A DNA stretch of 64,000 nt. Source: Ascaphus truei. Its lineage: Eukaryota > Chordata > Amphibia > Anura > Ascaphidae. Position numbers and translations under genes: made by a program. Location: NCBI GenBank assembly GCA_036426205.1, contig CM071586.1, forward strand, positions 10,803,241 through 10,867,240. The letters run 5' to 3'. Below, piece by piece: positions 30,861 to 42,404 of this stretch (positions are counted from its first letter, which is position 1; every line of letters starts with the position of its first letter). The notes beneath the pieces are model-generated. The model worked only from the letters and a program-made list of their open reading frames with translations, did not search any database and had not been told where the DNA came from.

Positions 30861-31045
30861 TTGTATTCTACCTAGCAACTTGTTTTAGACAAATAAACTC
30901 ATATCTGTATAAAAAGGCTGTGAGGCCCTCCCCATGCAGAGTCTCTTGAGACCCTCCTGTATGATCATTCAGAATATAAAATAAACAAACTCATTATCCA
31001 TGGCCCGTGTTTGCTCTTATCTTCGTGCATTTGCAAACAACGACA
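30861..31045 (+). mobile_element. Possible solo LTR or retroviral-like LTR
   Basis: AAAAAGGAGGAGATA resembles a polypurine tract, followed by TGTATTCTACC, TATAAAAAGG at 30918, AATAAAC at 30981 and a CAACA end near 31045. Promoter, polyadenylation and end signals are in LTR order, but no partner LTR or coding region is visible. Confidence 0.4.
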
Positions 31046-31261
31046 ACACCATGACTAACAACTCAAGAACAGAAGTGTCTGAGCAGGAATGTTCAATGAG
31101 AGGGGCAAGGTCACAGTAGATGTGGCCAATGACTTTGGAGCCACAGAACTTTATTAGTGAGAGAGGGAGAACCGATGAGATTCAGTGTAAAACCTGACAG
31201 CCAGGGAAAGAAAATGAGCTGGAGACAGTCTGTGGTCCATGGAGTTGTAACACCACAGATT

Positions 31262-31590
31262 ACATATTGTATTGTATGTCTCTATTTATAAAGCGCCAAA
31301 AGTGTACGCTTCACAAAGAATACAGTACAGGGAATTATAATAATACAATAATTGCAGCAAAAATCAGACAATGGGAAAGGAAATCCCTGCCCCGAAGAGC
31401 TTACAATCTAAGAGGTTTGAGGGGAAACTTACAGAGACAGCAGGTGAGGGAATAAGTGCTGTAGATGGCAGTGCTTGGCCACAATCGGTGGTATAAGTGA
31501 CTGTGGGACAATAGCCATGAGTGCAGGCTGTTGGGATGCTTGATTTGTGAGGCAAATTTTAAGGTTGGTCAGTGTTAAATGAAAAGGTTA
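31262..31590 (-). mobile_element. Dispersed repeat (GAGCTTACAATCTAA family), copy 2
   Basis: Collinear with 23145-23470: TTTATAAAGCGCC, GGAAAGGAAATCCCTGCC, GAGCTTACAATCTAA, GACAGCAGGTGAGGGAATAA. Noncoding. Orientation uncertain. Confidence 0.55.
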
Positions 31591-31660
31591 ACACCATTTA
31601 CAGAGGAAGAGATGGCAGGGAGGCATGAGTGAGATCAGGTGTGTATGTCTGGCTTCAGGC

Positions 31661-31692
31661 TTTGTCAAAGGCCCCACGGGCTGAAACGCGTC
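31661..31692 (+). ncRNA. Hammerhead-like motif
   Basis: TTTGTCAAAG, hairpin GCCC-CAC-GGGC, then TGAAACGCGTC. Same layout as 7682-7716. The first core segment is degenerate. Confidence 0.35.
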
Positions 31693-32200
31693 AGAGGATC
31701 CACCAGACTTTTTTACCCTGATGTCTGATTAAACTGTTTGCTTCATCACCATTGCCTGCTTTGGTCTTCATTCGGCTGCGCGCCGTTCCTGCCTCCCACG
31801 GGAGGAGTATCTTCATGTTGCTATTTCTACTGGCTGCACGCCGGACAGCTGCTGTACCTGTCACTCCAGGACTACGGAGGCATTTACCCGACACGAGCTG
31901 AGAGAAGTTTCTTACCGGTCTACAGATCGCCGGTGCTGCTGTTTATCTTCACTACTGGCATTCCACTACTTTTACAACCGTGAGTCTACAATTACAAGTC
32001 TAAGGAGAGCTATTTGTTTATTGTTAAGACCGTTTATCATCGGTTTGTCTTGGAAACTAGCCAGCATTACATTCACTTACTGTATAATCAGGATGCAGCT
32101 GTCTTCATGACTCTTGGAAGCGCCTGGATAGTTAATCTTTGGTTACCTGGTTTCATATACGGTCACCAGCATTAGATTGTAAGCTGTAGGGTCCAGGACT
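31693..32200. other. Probable Penelope-derived noncoding DNA
   Basis: Follows the motif at 31661 and has no coding frame with a known domain. Confidence 0.3.
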
Positions 32201-33000
32201 CCTTGTGCCTGCAAACGTCTATGTACAGTGAACAAAAACAACAGCGCAATCGCAATAGTGAAATGTATCAAGATAATTTATCTAGTTCAAAAAGGTAAGT
32301 ATTCTGCGTACATCAGGTAAATAGAACATGTGCACATGTTACCACATTTGTTACCACACGGTGAAGCTGGAGAGACAGGCTGGAACGCGACCCTCTGGTA
32401 GGTAGTCACAAGCGATATCAGGACGTCATCACAGCTCCTCAAGGATGGTAGTCGGCTAAACAATTGGTCCGTCTGAGGGTGTGCGTCTCTTTCCGGGAAA
32501 ACCCTTCCAGTGATGGTGATAATTTGAGTCCCGAGTAAGTTACTTCCAAGAATGCAAGCCAGTCCAGTTTAGGTCTTGCGCGCGCATCAATTGCACAATG
32601 CTTGTCCATGAGACCCGTATCAAGCAGTATCACGTGACTCACGTAAGACACTCAGAGTGCGTGATACCAGCTGCACAGTCTCAGTTGATGGTTGATTACA
32701 ACCGCTCCCCCGCGGTGAATTGCAAATTCGAATGCTTATAAATTATGCAGGCATGAAGTCTATCATTGATTAAAAATAACAATTTGTAAAACACATTAAT
32801 CCTATGCGTTTCGTAGCTGAAACGCTACTTCATCAAGGAATGGTTATACAGATGCACTATATAGCTATAGTTAATTAAGCCTGTATAGCTAATGGGGTTA
32901 GCTGTGACGGCAGAAGTATTGTTGATTAGCATAGCCTATTTTAGTTTGTATATTTAATGGGGTTCATTATTCTCCTGCTGAAAATAAATAAATACATTAT
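32201..33000 (-). mobile_element. Penelope-type noncoding remnant
   Basis: No ORF, but the minus strand carries the best hammerhead-like motif of the window (32838-32801) and mixed AT/CpG sequence like the Penelope 3' region at 7400-8460. Confidence 0.4.
32801..32838 (-). ncRNA. Hammerhead-like motif, best copy
   Basis: Minus strand CTTGATGAAG, hairpin GTAGC-GTTTCA-GCTAC, then GAAACGCAT. TGATGA and GAAA flank a perfect 5-bp stem as in the hammerhead core; the base before UGAUGA is U rather than C. Confidence 0.5.
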
Positions 33001-33345
33001 ATACATATATACATTAATGTTAAATGGCTAGCCGAGGTGAAGGTTTGGATACTACTTATCTGATGTTACCAAAGGGTAAACACCTTGTGACAGATAACAG
33101 ATACAAATAAAGACATAGAATCCCCCCCCCCCCTCAATGCATAATCATTCAAATCCAGACCGGTTTTTTTTTAGGATGGCTAGATTCGTTTGACGAAAAA
33201 GCAATTTGCAAATAGTTTGATGGAAAAACAATGGGGGATTTGTAGGTGCAATCCCATATTCACTCCACCCCCCCCCCCCAAAAAAAAATATTAATAATAT
33301 TGACCAATGGTACATAACCTACAAAGTAATCTTCTGCTCCTTCCT
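33001..33345. other. Unassigned DNA
   Basis: Homopolymer C and A runs (33122-33133, 33269-33287); no gene. Confidence 0.5.
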
Positions 33346-34018
33346 ACGTCACACAGCAGATACTAATGCCAATTATTGACTATGGAGACATAGTATATGG
33401 CTCTGCAACTCAATCCCACCTTAGCAAACTTGACACCCTCTACAACTCAATTTGTCGTTTTGTTCTCCAATGCAACTACAACACACATCACTGCGAAATG
33501 CTCAAAGAACTAGATTGGTCATCACTCGAGTCTAGGCGCAAAGTTCACCTTTCCGGTCTTGCCTTCAAATTCTTTATGGGCAAGCTACCCAGCTATCTGA
33601 ACAAGCTCCTCACCCCTACCACATGCAGCACCTATCACCTGAGATCAGAATCCAAAAGACTGTTCATGGTCCCAAGGCTCAACAAAGTATCCGGCCACTC
33701 CTCCTTCTCTTACCATGCACCCCAAAACTGGAACAACCTACCAGAGTCTCTTACATCTACTACCAGTTTAAGTTCTTTCAAATCTAAGGCTGTCCCACAT
33801 TTTAATCTGGTCTGTAACTGTTTCATACGCCCATAATATATATTATCTTTAACTGTGCACGCAATGTCTTGTATATAATTTATATCCTGCTCATTTATGT
33901 AAATGTATTTGTAAATGTATTTGTCATCATAACTCTGTGCCCAGGACATACTTGAAAACAAGAGGCAACTCTCAATGTATTACTTCCTGGTAAAATATTT
34001 TATAAATAAATAAATACA
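33346..34018 (+). mobile_element. L2/CR1-type LINE, 5'-truncated
   Basis: Contains the C-terminal end of a LINE RT and a 3' end finishing in an AAATAAATAAATA tail at about 34005-34018, typical for this group. Confidence 0.75.
33366..33836 (+). pseudogene. LINE reverse transcriptase C-terminal region
   Basis: 156 codons. IIDYGDIVYGSA is the conserved motif after the RT thumb. LDTLYNSICRFVL, LKELDWSSLESRRKVHL, LPSYLNKLLTP, MVPRLNKVSGHSSFS, APQNWNNLPESL and LSSFKSKAV follow in the order seen at the C-terminus of L2-like LINE ORF2 proteins. The catalytic palm is missing upstream, so the fragment cannot act. The open frame suggests moderate age. The initial Met is internal to the family protein. 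Confidence 0.85.
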
Positions 34019-34870
34019 TCTCAGATGGGATTTCCCTGCCTTGTGCTCATTTTATACAACCTTCCTTTTCTACCCATCCCCCTCTCTGTCCCCATGTGGG
34101 GGTGAGTTAGTGAAGGATCGTTGTGGAAAATCAGTAGAGGGCAGGGACTTCCCATCAGATGTAGGAAGGAGCAGAAGACAGTCAAGCACCTTTTCACCCT
34201 CTCCCCCTTCAAATAAAGCCTGAACACCCCCTTCTAAATTAACAATTTCAATAGCCAGGACTAATGACCACCGTCTCCTCCTGTGACAGTGACTATTTGA
34301 TGACCGGTATTTGATAAAAGGAACAGACGACTTCTAGTCATAGTTATGTATTGGAGTTAGACATTTCCCAATCATTTAGTCACATTGTATGTTATGTTGT
34401 TGCAGAATATAATAAATTATAAGTTACATGGACACTTTGTACAATAAAAAGGGACAGCACAAGACTGGCAACCCAGCATCTCCCATCATCTTCAACTACC
34501 AGGTGGAAAACCATCACATTTGACGAAGTTGAGAAAAAGTACATTATGGGGGGAGGTCTGACATAAACAGCACTGGGATCTGAGCAGCCATTTTAAGTCA
34601 GCATCCATCTTAGGTGCTTGATATTGTCATCCATTTTATCTATTGTCTGCATGAGTGTTGGTATGAAAAGTTAGGTTTAAAAGACACATTTTTTTTTCTT
34701 TCTGCTCCTTAGTTTTAAGTGATAATAAGCTTTTCAGCTAACCACAAGACCTTGGAAATGGGAGAAATGTGCCACTGTTATGAAAATAAAATATAGATAA
34801 CAAGCACATCTCGCATTCCGGGGGAGGTTCCCATGGTCATAAACACCGTTTCTCAGAAATCTCGTGACGA
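34019..34870. other. Unassigned flank before the tRNA array
   Basis: Two related short segments, TTGACGAAGTTGAGA near 34520 and GTGACGAAGTTGAGA near 34864, each followed by a G-rich GGTCTG and CATAA, suggest a decayed duplicated LTR-like repeat. No gene. Confidence 0.4.
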
Positions 34871-35061
34871 AGTTGAGACATTAGGGGGTCTGGCATAACA
34901 ACATAACAGCAAAGGAAATCCTTTTAACCTTCCCCTCAGAGAGGCATTTCCACATAGCCGGACACCTTCCTCTGATCAAGCAATTCTCCTCACATGGGAC
35001 ATCTGCTATTACACTCCACATACAAGAACTTATATACTCCTCTTATAACTGTTATAACTCC

Positions 35062-35098
35062 TGGAAGGCAGCTATGCTCACCACTATACCACCAACGC
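35062..35098 (-). pseudogene. tRNA-Gly fragment
   Basis: Only the 5' half up to the anticodon loop survives. A deletion joins it to the ATAACTC leader sequence. Confidence 0.85.
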
Positions 35099-35247
35099 AT
35101 AGTGCTGTAGTGTCTGTATTGCAGCAATTCAGTGCAGGAATAAAGTGCTGGACTATATATCAAGAAACTCTTTCTTTCTCTGTTCAATTACCCAGATACA
35201 ATTACCATTACCCCACATGATACAATGGTATAATATATATAATATCA

Positions 35248-35320
35248 GCCCCAGTGGCCTAATGGATAAGGCACTGGCCTCCGAAGCCAGGGATTGTGGG
35301 TTCAAGTCTCATCTGGGGTG
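35248..35320 (+). tRNA. tRNA-Arg with anticodon CCG
   Basis: 73 nt. The body equals vertebrate tRNA-Arg(CCT) except for the loop CTCCGAA (anticodon CCG, a change at position 36) and a wobble in the T stem. Acceptor GCCCCAG/CTGGGGT, A box TGGCCTAATGG and B box GGTTCAAGTC are intact. A T run (GTTAGTTTTTATTT) about 25-35 nt downstream can stop pol III. Confidence 0.82.
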
Positions 35321-36686
35321 GTTACATTTCATCCACAAAACGTTAGTTTTTATTTCAAAACATATTCAGTCTGGTGTTACTTATCATTAATAAATTAGGC
35401 AACCATTCCAAATATGTTCTCATACAGACCAAGCAATCTGACGTATTTTACCCATGTGCAGACAGGAATGCAGGATCTTAATCACGACATCATGTAGCTT
35501 CTCGTTGACACGGCAACGCGACATCATTTGACGCAGCGTGGCCTTTTTAACTGGAGCTGCATGGGGAAAAGATGAATTTATAGAAGAAGACGGAGAAGAC
35601 TGGGAGACGCCAGGGGACTCTGCCGCAGGTAAGCAGTCGACAGCAGGCAAAATGCAGTCGCCCGTGACAACCGGTCGAGTGCATTTGTCGACCCCTGGCT
35701 ATTGGTAACCAAGGAAACCTTAAACAGGTCATGCACATTGCTCTGGGGAGTTACTAACACAGCCTACAGGAACACTCATGCACCATTCGCATCACATTCC
35801 AAAAAAATTATAAAAACAAAATGCCAAGATATCATTCTAAAGCAAAGAATTCTCACTGAAGAAATCTGATGCCCTGTTATACACTTTTTTCAATGTTTCC
35901 TCTCCTTGAGTCATATCTTTCTACTTTTATCTGTGTATTCTTTCCTATAAAACACAATATTTTGACATATTTAGAGCCAAGCTGACTACGTACACTGTAT
36001 ATATAATGCAACAGTACCACCATGTGGTAGGTATTGTTACCAATATTGTCCTGGAAAGGATTGCATATTTTCTGTATATTTTTCTCTGCTCTCACACTGT
36101 CAGCTCTCCCCAGGGAAGATACATGTTTTTTCCAAGCTCTGAAGAAGCCAGAGCTCTGTATATTGCAACATAGTTGTTACAAGTAATTCCCTTTACACAG
36201 CCTCTAGTCAGTAACCCTGGCAACCTCCCAATGCTCATATTTGAGTATGTTTTTGTCCTCTCCCCCTGCTTTATCTGCATAATTTATGCACCTTAATGTG
36301 ATCCTGTCTGACAGGAAAGTGTGCTCCCTCTTTTCAACAAGCAGCCAAAGTGAGTAAAAACATCTTCCACTGCTCCCTCAGAAAGGAAATCCTTTTAACC
36401 TTCCCCTTAGAGAGGCACTTCCACATAGCACGACACCTTCCTCTCATCAAGCAATTCTCCTCACAAGGGACATCCACTATTACATTCCATATACAAGAAC
36501 TTATATACTCCTCTTATAACTGTTATAACTCCCTCAATAAAGTTGAAGAAAAGAGAAGGACTTTGTGTGCTTTAAAAGGGAAGGAGTTAAGCTACATGGA
36601 CTTACTCACATGCCACATATGAGCCTGGGTCCAGAATAGATATCCTTCTATTTTTCAATAAAACTCTTTTTTGCTAAATAAAATTT

Positions 36687-36757
36687 GCATTGGCCAGCAA
36701 TCGAACCCAGGTACACTACTTGGAAGGCAGCTAGGGTCATCACTATACCACCAACGC
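36687..36757 (-). tRNA. tRNA-Gly(TCC) variant, probably decayed
   Basis: Complete cloverleaf outline with anticodon TCC, but with changes in the acceptor stem (CCAATGC), T stem and D arm (GATGACCC) compared with the canonical copy at 63229. Confidence 0.6.
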
Positions 36758-36906
36758 ATAGTGCTGTCTTGTCTGTATTGCAGCAATTCAGTGCAGGAAT
36801 ATAGTGCTGGACTATTTATCAAGAAACTCTATCTTTCTCTGTTCAATTACCCAGATACAATTACCATTACCCCGCATGATACAATGGTATAATACTTATA
36901 ATATCA

Positions 36907-36979
36907 GCCCCAGTGGCCTAATGGACAAGGCACTGGCCTCTGAAGCCAGGGATTGTGGTTTCACGTCCCATCTGGGGTG
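36907..36979 (+). tRNA. tRNA-Arg body with anticodon CTG, probable pseudogene
   Basis: 73 nt, loop CTCTGAA, so the anticodon is CTG (glutamine codon CAG) in an arginine tRNA body. The T arm is damaged (GTGGT stem, loop TTCACGT lacks A58), so function is doubtful. Confidence 0.7.
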
Positions 36980-37059
36980 GTTACATTTCATCCACAAAAA
37001 GTTCGTTTTTATTTCAAATCATATTCAGTCCGGTGTTACTTATCATTAATAAATTAGGC

Positions 37060-37795
37060 AACAATTTGTTTTGTAAACTGGGATAGTTACCTTTTTCTTT
37101 AATTCTTTCAGTCCATTTCTCCCAAGGAAACTTTTATTGTTTGATTATTTAAAATTGTAATAGAAGTATATATACATCTACACAAGAGAATTTGTGAAAT
37201 TATGACTTTGGATCTCAGTGTAGATATATCTATTTGGATTTCCTCTAATACAAGAAGATATTTGTAACTAAACATTGGGAAAGTTTACACAAATGGAAAT
37301 TATTCTTTCACTATTTCATTATTCTTCAATACGACCTAAAATGAAATGTGATTATGAAGCATTGAGTGATAAATAATCTTGGCCCTGGGTGGTAAAAATT
37401 AATTTTAGAATTCAAAATATAAAAAAGCAATACAATTTACATGTTCAAAATCTTGCCGGAATGGTGTAAAAAAAAAATCGACATTGATTATAAAATAACT
37501 ATTGAGGTATTGCTAATGGGTATTCCTTGGACTGTCATAGAAGTAAAACTCGTTCATTCCTAGTATGGGTATAAAGAATAGTGTACATACATCATTTTTA
37601 CATCCCAACACTTATTACCCATAAATCTGTATGATTTAGAACAAATACACATTTTCTGGCAAAATTTGTCGTATTTTAGGTGTCATGACCCTTGTACTTT
37701 TTTTCCCAATATAATAGAAATAATGATGTGTTCTTATACTAAAAAGTGAAAACATATATTAGTCCCATAGGTGATTCTTTGCTTTAAAAACATAA
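37060..37795. repeat. AT-rich array tail, unit 2
   Basis: A deletion joins the sequence after tRNA-Arg (AAATTAGGCAACAA) to the AT-rich tail. Many single-base indels begin here. Confidence 0.7.
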
Positions 37796-38536
37796 TATTT
37801 TGACATATTTAGAGCCCAGCTGATACATACATGGAATATATAAAGCAACAGTAACACACAGGCTGGTAGGTATTGTTACCAATATTGTCTTGGAAACAGG
37901 AGTTGCAACATTTCTTGTATATTTTTCTCGGCCTCTCACACTGTCAGCTTCCCCAGGGAAGTTACATGTTTTTTCCAAAATCTGAAGAATGACAGAGCGT
38001 GTGTATATTGACAACATATGTTGTTACAAGTAATGCCCCTCTTACACAGCCTCTATTTAGTTGCCTGGCAACCTCCCACATGGCTCAATTTGATATGGTT
38101 TAGTCCTCAAACCCCGGCTTTATTTTGCATTATTGTTAGGCCCCCTAGGGTGTTCAGGTATGACACGGAAAGTGCTCCCTCTTTCACAAGCAGCCAAAGT
38201 GGTAGAACATCTTCCACTGCTCCCTCAGAAAGGGAAATCCTTTTAACCCTGCCCCTCAGAGAGGGCACTTCCAACATAGCCGGACACCTTCCTTGATCAA
38301 GCAATTCTCTCACATGTGGACATCTGCTATTACACTCCACATACAAGAACTTATATTACTCTCTATAACTGTTATAACTCCCTCAAGAAAAGTAATAGAA
38401 AAAGAAGGACTTTGTGTGCTTTAAAAGGGGACGAGTTTAGTATACAAGGACTTATCACATGCCACATATGAGCCTGGGTCCAGAATAGACATCCTTCTAT
38501 TTTTCAATATAAAACACTTTTTTGCTAAATAAAACT

Positions 38537-38606
38537 TGCGTTGGCCGGGAATCGAACCCGGTCAACTGCTTGAAGGCAGCATGCTCATCCACTATACCAC
38601 CAAAGC
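38537..38606 (-). tRNA. tRNA-Gly(TCC), low-quality copy
   Basis: Recognisable, but with several single-base deletions in stems, in an indel-rich stretch. Confidence 0.5.
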
Positions 38607-38755
38607 ATAGTGCTGTTTAGTGTCTGTATTGCAGCAATTCAGTGCAGGAATAAAGTGCTGGGACTATATATCAAGAAACTCTTTCTTTCTCTGTTCAATG
38701 TACCAGATACAATTACCATTACCCCACATGATACAATGGTTATAATATATAATCA

Positions 38756-38831
38756 GCAACCCCGTGGACTAATGGATAAGGCCACTGGACCCCGAAGCCA
38801 GGATTGTGGGTTCTCAAGTCTCATCGGGGGG
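38756..38831 (+). tRNA. tRNA-Arg (anticodon CCG), low-quality copy
   Basis: Loop region CCCCGAA and several indels. It appears to be a noisy duplicate of 35248-35320; the next copy is the same distance away (about 1650 bp). Confidence 0.45.
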
Positions 38832-40186
38832 TTACATTTCATCCACAAATACGTTAGTTTTTATTTCAAAAAACATATTCAGTTGTGTGTTACTTATCAT
38901 TAATAAATTAGGCAAACCTTCCAAAATGTTCTCATACAAGACCAAGGCAATCTGACGTATTACCCATGTGCAGACAGGAATGCAGGATCTTTAATCACGA
39001 CATCATGTAGTTCTCGTTGACACGGCTAAACGCGACATCATTTGACGCAGCGTGGCCTTTTTAACTGGAGTGCTATGGGGGGAAAAGATGAATTTATAGA
39101 AGAAGACGGAGAAGATGGGAGACGCCAGGGGACCTGCCGCAGTGGTAAGCAGTCGACAGCAGGCAAATGCAGTCGCCCGTGACAAACCGGTCGAGTGCAA
39201 TTGTCGACCCCTGGCTATTGGTAACCAAGGAAACTTAAAACAGGTATCATGCCATTGCTCTGGGGTAGTACTAACCACAGCTACAGGAACACTCATGCAC
39301 CTTCGCATCACATTCCAAAAAACATTATAAAAACAAAATGCCAGAATCATCTAAAGCAAAGAATTCTCACTGAAGAAATCTGATGCCCTGTTATACACTT
39401 TTTCAATGTTTCTTCCTTGAGTCATATCTTTCTATTTTATCTGTGTTATCTTTCTTATAAAACACAATTTTGACATATTTAGAGCCAGCTGACTACGTAC
39501 ACTGTATAGTATAATGACAACAGTACCACCATGTGGTAGGATTGTTACCAATGATTGTCCTGGAAAGGATTGCAATTTCTGTATATTTTTCTTGCTCTCA
39601 CACTGTCAGCATTCACCCAGGGAAGTACTGTTTTTTCCAAGCTCTGAAGAAGGCCAGAGCTGTTATATTGCAACATAGGTGTTACAGTAATTCCCTTTAC
39701 ACAGCATCTAGTCAGTAACCCGTGGAACCTACCCAATGCTCATATGGAGTATGTTTTGTCCTCTCCCCTGCTTTATCTGCATAATTTATGCACCTTAATG
39801 TGATCCTGTCTGACAGGAAAGTGTGTCCCTCTTTCAACAAGCAGCCAAAGTGAGTAAAAACTCTTTCCACTGCTCCCTCAGAAAGGAAATCCTTTTAACC
39901 TTCCCCTTAGAGAGGCACTTCCATCATAGCACGACACCTTCTCTCTCAAGCAATTCTCCTCACAAAGGGACACTCCACTATTACATTCCATATACAAGAA
40001 CTTATATACTCCACTTATAAGTGTTATAACTCCCTCAATAAAGTTGAGAAAAGAGAAGGATCTTGGTGTGCTTTAAAAGGGAAGGAGTTAAGCTACATGG
40101 GACTTACTCACATGCCACATATGAGCCTGGGTCCAGAATAGATATCCTTTATTTTCAATTAAAACTCTTTTTTGCTAAATTAAATT

Positions 40187-40257
40187 TGCATGGCCAGCAA
40201 TCGAACCCAGTACACTACTTGGAAGGCAGCTAGGGTCAATCACTATACCACCAACGC
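40187..40257 (-). tRNA. tRNA-Gly(TCC) variant, low-quality copy
   Basis: Matches the diverged copy at 36687 (GCTAGGGTCA...), with extra indels. Confidence 0.45.
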
Positions 40258-40405
40258 ATAGTTGCTGTCTTGTTGTGATTGCAGGCAATTCAGTGCAGGA
40301 ATATAGTGCTGGACATTTATCAGAAATCTATCTTCTCTGTTCAATTTACCAGATACAATTACCATTACCCCGCATGATACAATGGTATAAATATTTATAA
40401 TAGCA

Positions 40406-40481
40406 GCCCCAGTGGCCTAATGGACAAGGCACTGGCCTCTGAAGCCAGGGATGTGGTTTCAAGTCCACATCTGGGGGGGGT
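40406..40481 (+). tRNA. tRNA-Arg body with anticodon CTG, low-quality copy
   Basis: Loop CTCTGAA as at 36907, T loop TTCAAGT, extra G run in the acceptor. In an indel-rich stretch. Confidence 0.5.
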
Positions 40482-40683
40482 GGTTACATTTCATCCACAA
40501 AAAGTTCGTTTTTTATTCAAATTCATATTCAGTCCCGGTGTTACTTATCATTAATAAATTAGGCAACAATTCCAAATATGTTTCATACAGACCAAGCAAT
40601 CTGACGTTATTTTACCCAGGTGCGCAGACAGGATTGCAGGATGTTATTCAAAAGCATGGTGCGGCCTCCCTCTGTTTCTCCCA

Positions 40684-40902
40684 TACAAATTAATCTTACC
40701 CCGCAGCTCCAGTTAAAATGGCTGCGTGGTCATCAAATGGCAATGGGACGCGGTGATGTCATGAAGTCACGCAGCATCGTGTAACGTAGTTCCACATGAC
40801 GTCACGACATCATGTAGCTTTTCGATGCCACGGCAACGCAACGTCATTTGACGCAGCGTGGCCATTTTAATTGGAGCTGCAGGGGGAAAAGATGAATTTG
40901 TA
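40684..40902. mobile_element. Palindromic MITE-like hairpin in array unit
   Basis: The left arm TACAAATTAATCTTACCCC-GCAGCTCCAGTTAAAATGG and the right arm CCATTTTAATTGGAGCTGC...GATGAATTTGTA are inverted copies of about 55 bp around a CpG-rich centre with tgacgtcacgacatcatg. Other units (35500, 44870, 54440, 63750) keep only the right arm. Confidence 0.65.
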
Positions 40903-40958
40903 GAAGAAGACGAAGAAGACTGGGAGACGCCGGTTGACTCTGCCGCAAGTAAGCAGTC

Positions 40959-42397
40959 TGAAACCCAGTGACTTGGAAAGGCGCTTAACAACTATAAAAG
41001 TGCTCAAAAAAATAAAATTAAAAGTTTGTGAAACTGACGAATTCTCTCACCTTCCAGGGAATATGCACTGATTCCCTTACAACAGTTTAGGATCCAGGCA
41101 GGAAGGGAGCAGCATCATCAGGAACACCCAGAAAAAAATACCAAAACTCATCATAGTGTGGATGAAAAATAAATATATGTCAATATGTGAAACTTGGCTC
41201 TTTAGGTAACTACTTACAAAATGTAAGATATATAATAGCAGGTTTGTAATTGTGATGATCTTTGGACACCTCAGGTTTTTGGGCTGCAGCAAACAGCACA
41301 TCATCAGATAGGGGTGGTGTCAGGCAAGATGTGTTTCAATTGGCAGCACGCTTCCACATCAGTCATATGCAATCATACAAAGATAAGGGAAACAATAGTG
41401 CTTACCAAATAACACAAAGTTTTATGTGAGACGAGCAGGAAATGTACTCACAATATATTAAATGAGAACATTCACATCATGGTATTCTTAGGAACCAGGG
41501 TATTGGATCTGCAGATGGAGAGATCTCAACTTCACTCGCTTCCTTGTCCTCACGAGGGTGCCCCCTGTCGGTGCCAGATGGATGGCGTTCTGTCGTCACT
41601 TCCTGGCTGGCGGTGACGACTCCCGGTGGGCGTGGTAGAGAGGAGAGTAGGGGAACGCCGGTCCAAAACTAGCTCCGTGAATACAGCGAAAATACTGAGA
41701 AAGCTGCGGCATGCATGAAAGCGTTGAGCTAAAGAAAAATTGGCAACAGTTAGCAGAGCCCAGCTGTATCTACCGTTTGGGAACTGTCTTTCTGCTGTAT
41801 TCACGGAGGCATAGTTTTGGACCGGCGTTCCCCCTACTCTCCGCTCTACTCACGCCCAGGAAGTCGTCACCGCCAGGCCAGAAGTGGACGACAGACGCCA
41901 TCATCTGGGCACCGGACGAGGGGCACCCCGTGGAGGACAGGAAGCGGAGTGAAGTGAGGGATCTCTCCATCTGCCGATCCAATACCCTGTTCCTAAAGAT
42001 ACCATGATGTGAATGTGCTCATTAAATATTGTGAGTACATTTCCTGCTCGTCTTCACGATAAAACTTTGTTTATTTGTATAAGCACTATTGTTCCCTTAT
42101 CTTTGTATGATTGATATGACTGAATTGGGAAGCTGCTGCCAGAGTGAAAACATCATCTTGCTGACACCACCCCATTCTGATGTATGCTGCGTTTGCTGCA
42201 GCCCAAAAACCTGAGGGTCAAAGATCCATCAAAATTACAAACCTGCTATATATAGCTTAATTTTAAGTAGGGTACCTAAGAGCCAAGTTTCAATATTGAC
42301 ATATATTTATTTTTCATACCACACTATGATGAGTTTTGTATTTTTTTCTGGGTGTTCCTGATGATGCTTCTCCCTTCCTGCCTGGATCCTAAGCACT
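40959..42397. mobile_element. Foldback element with about 600-bp inverted arms
   Basis: Arms about 41089-41690 and 41791-42391 are inverted copies (left GGATCCAGGCAGGAAGGG, right CCCTTCCTGCCTGGATCC; centre CTCCGTGAATACAGC against GCTGTATTCACGGAG) with a loop of about 100 nt. AGCAGTC is duplicated at 40952-40958 and 42398-42404 and the array sequence continues across, so it is an insertion. No transposase frame. Confidence 0.85.
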
Positions 42398-42404
42398 AGC
42401 AGTC

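Noticed and set aside
39003..39350. Minus-strand open frame repeated in several array units (also near 35547, 44914, 54393, 63748)
   Set aside because: It recurs only because the unit recurs; frame and length change between copies and there is no domain or splice evidence. It covers the CpG-rich block after tRNA-Arg.
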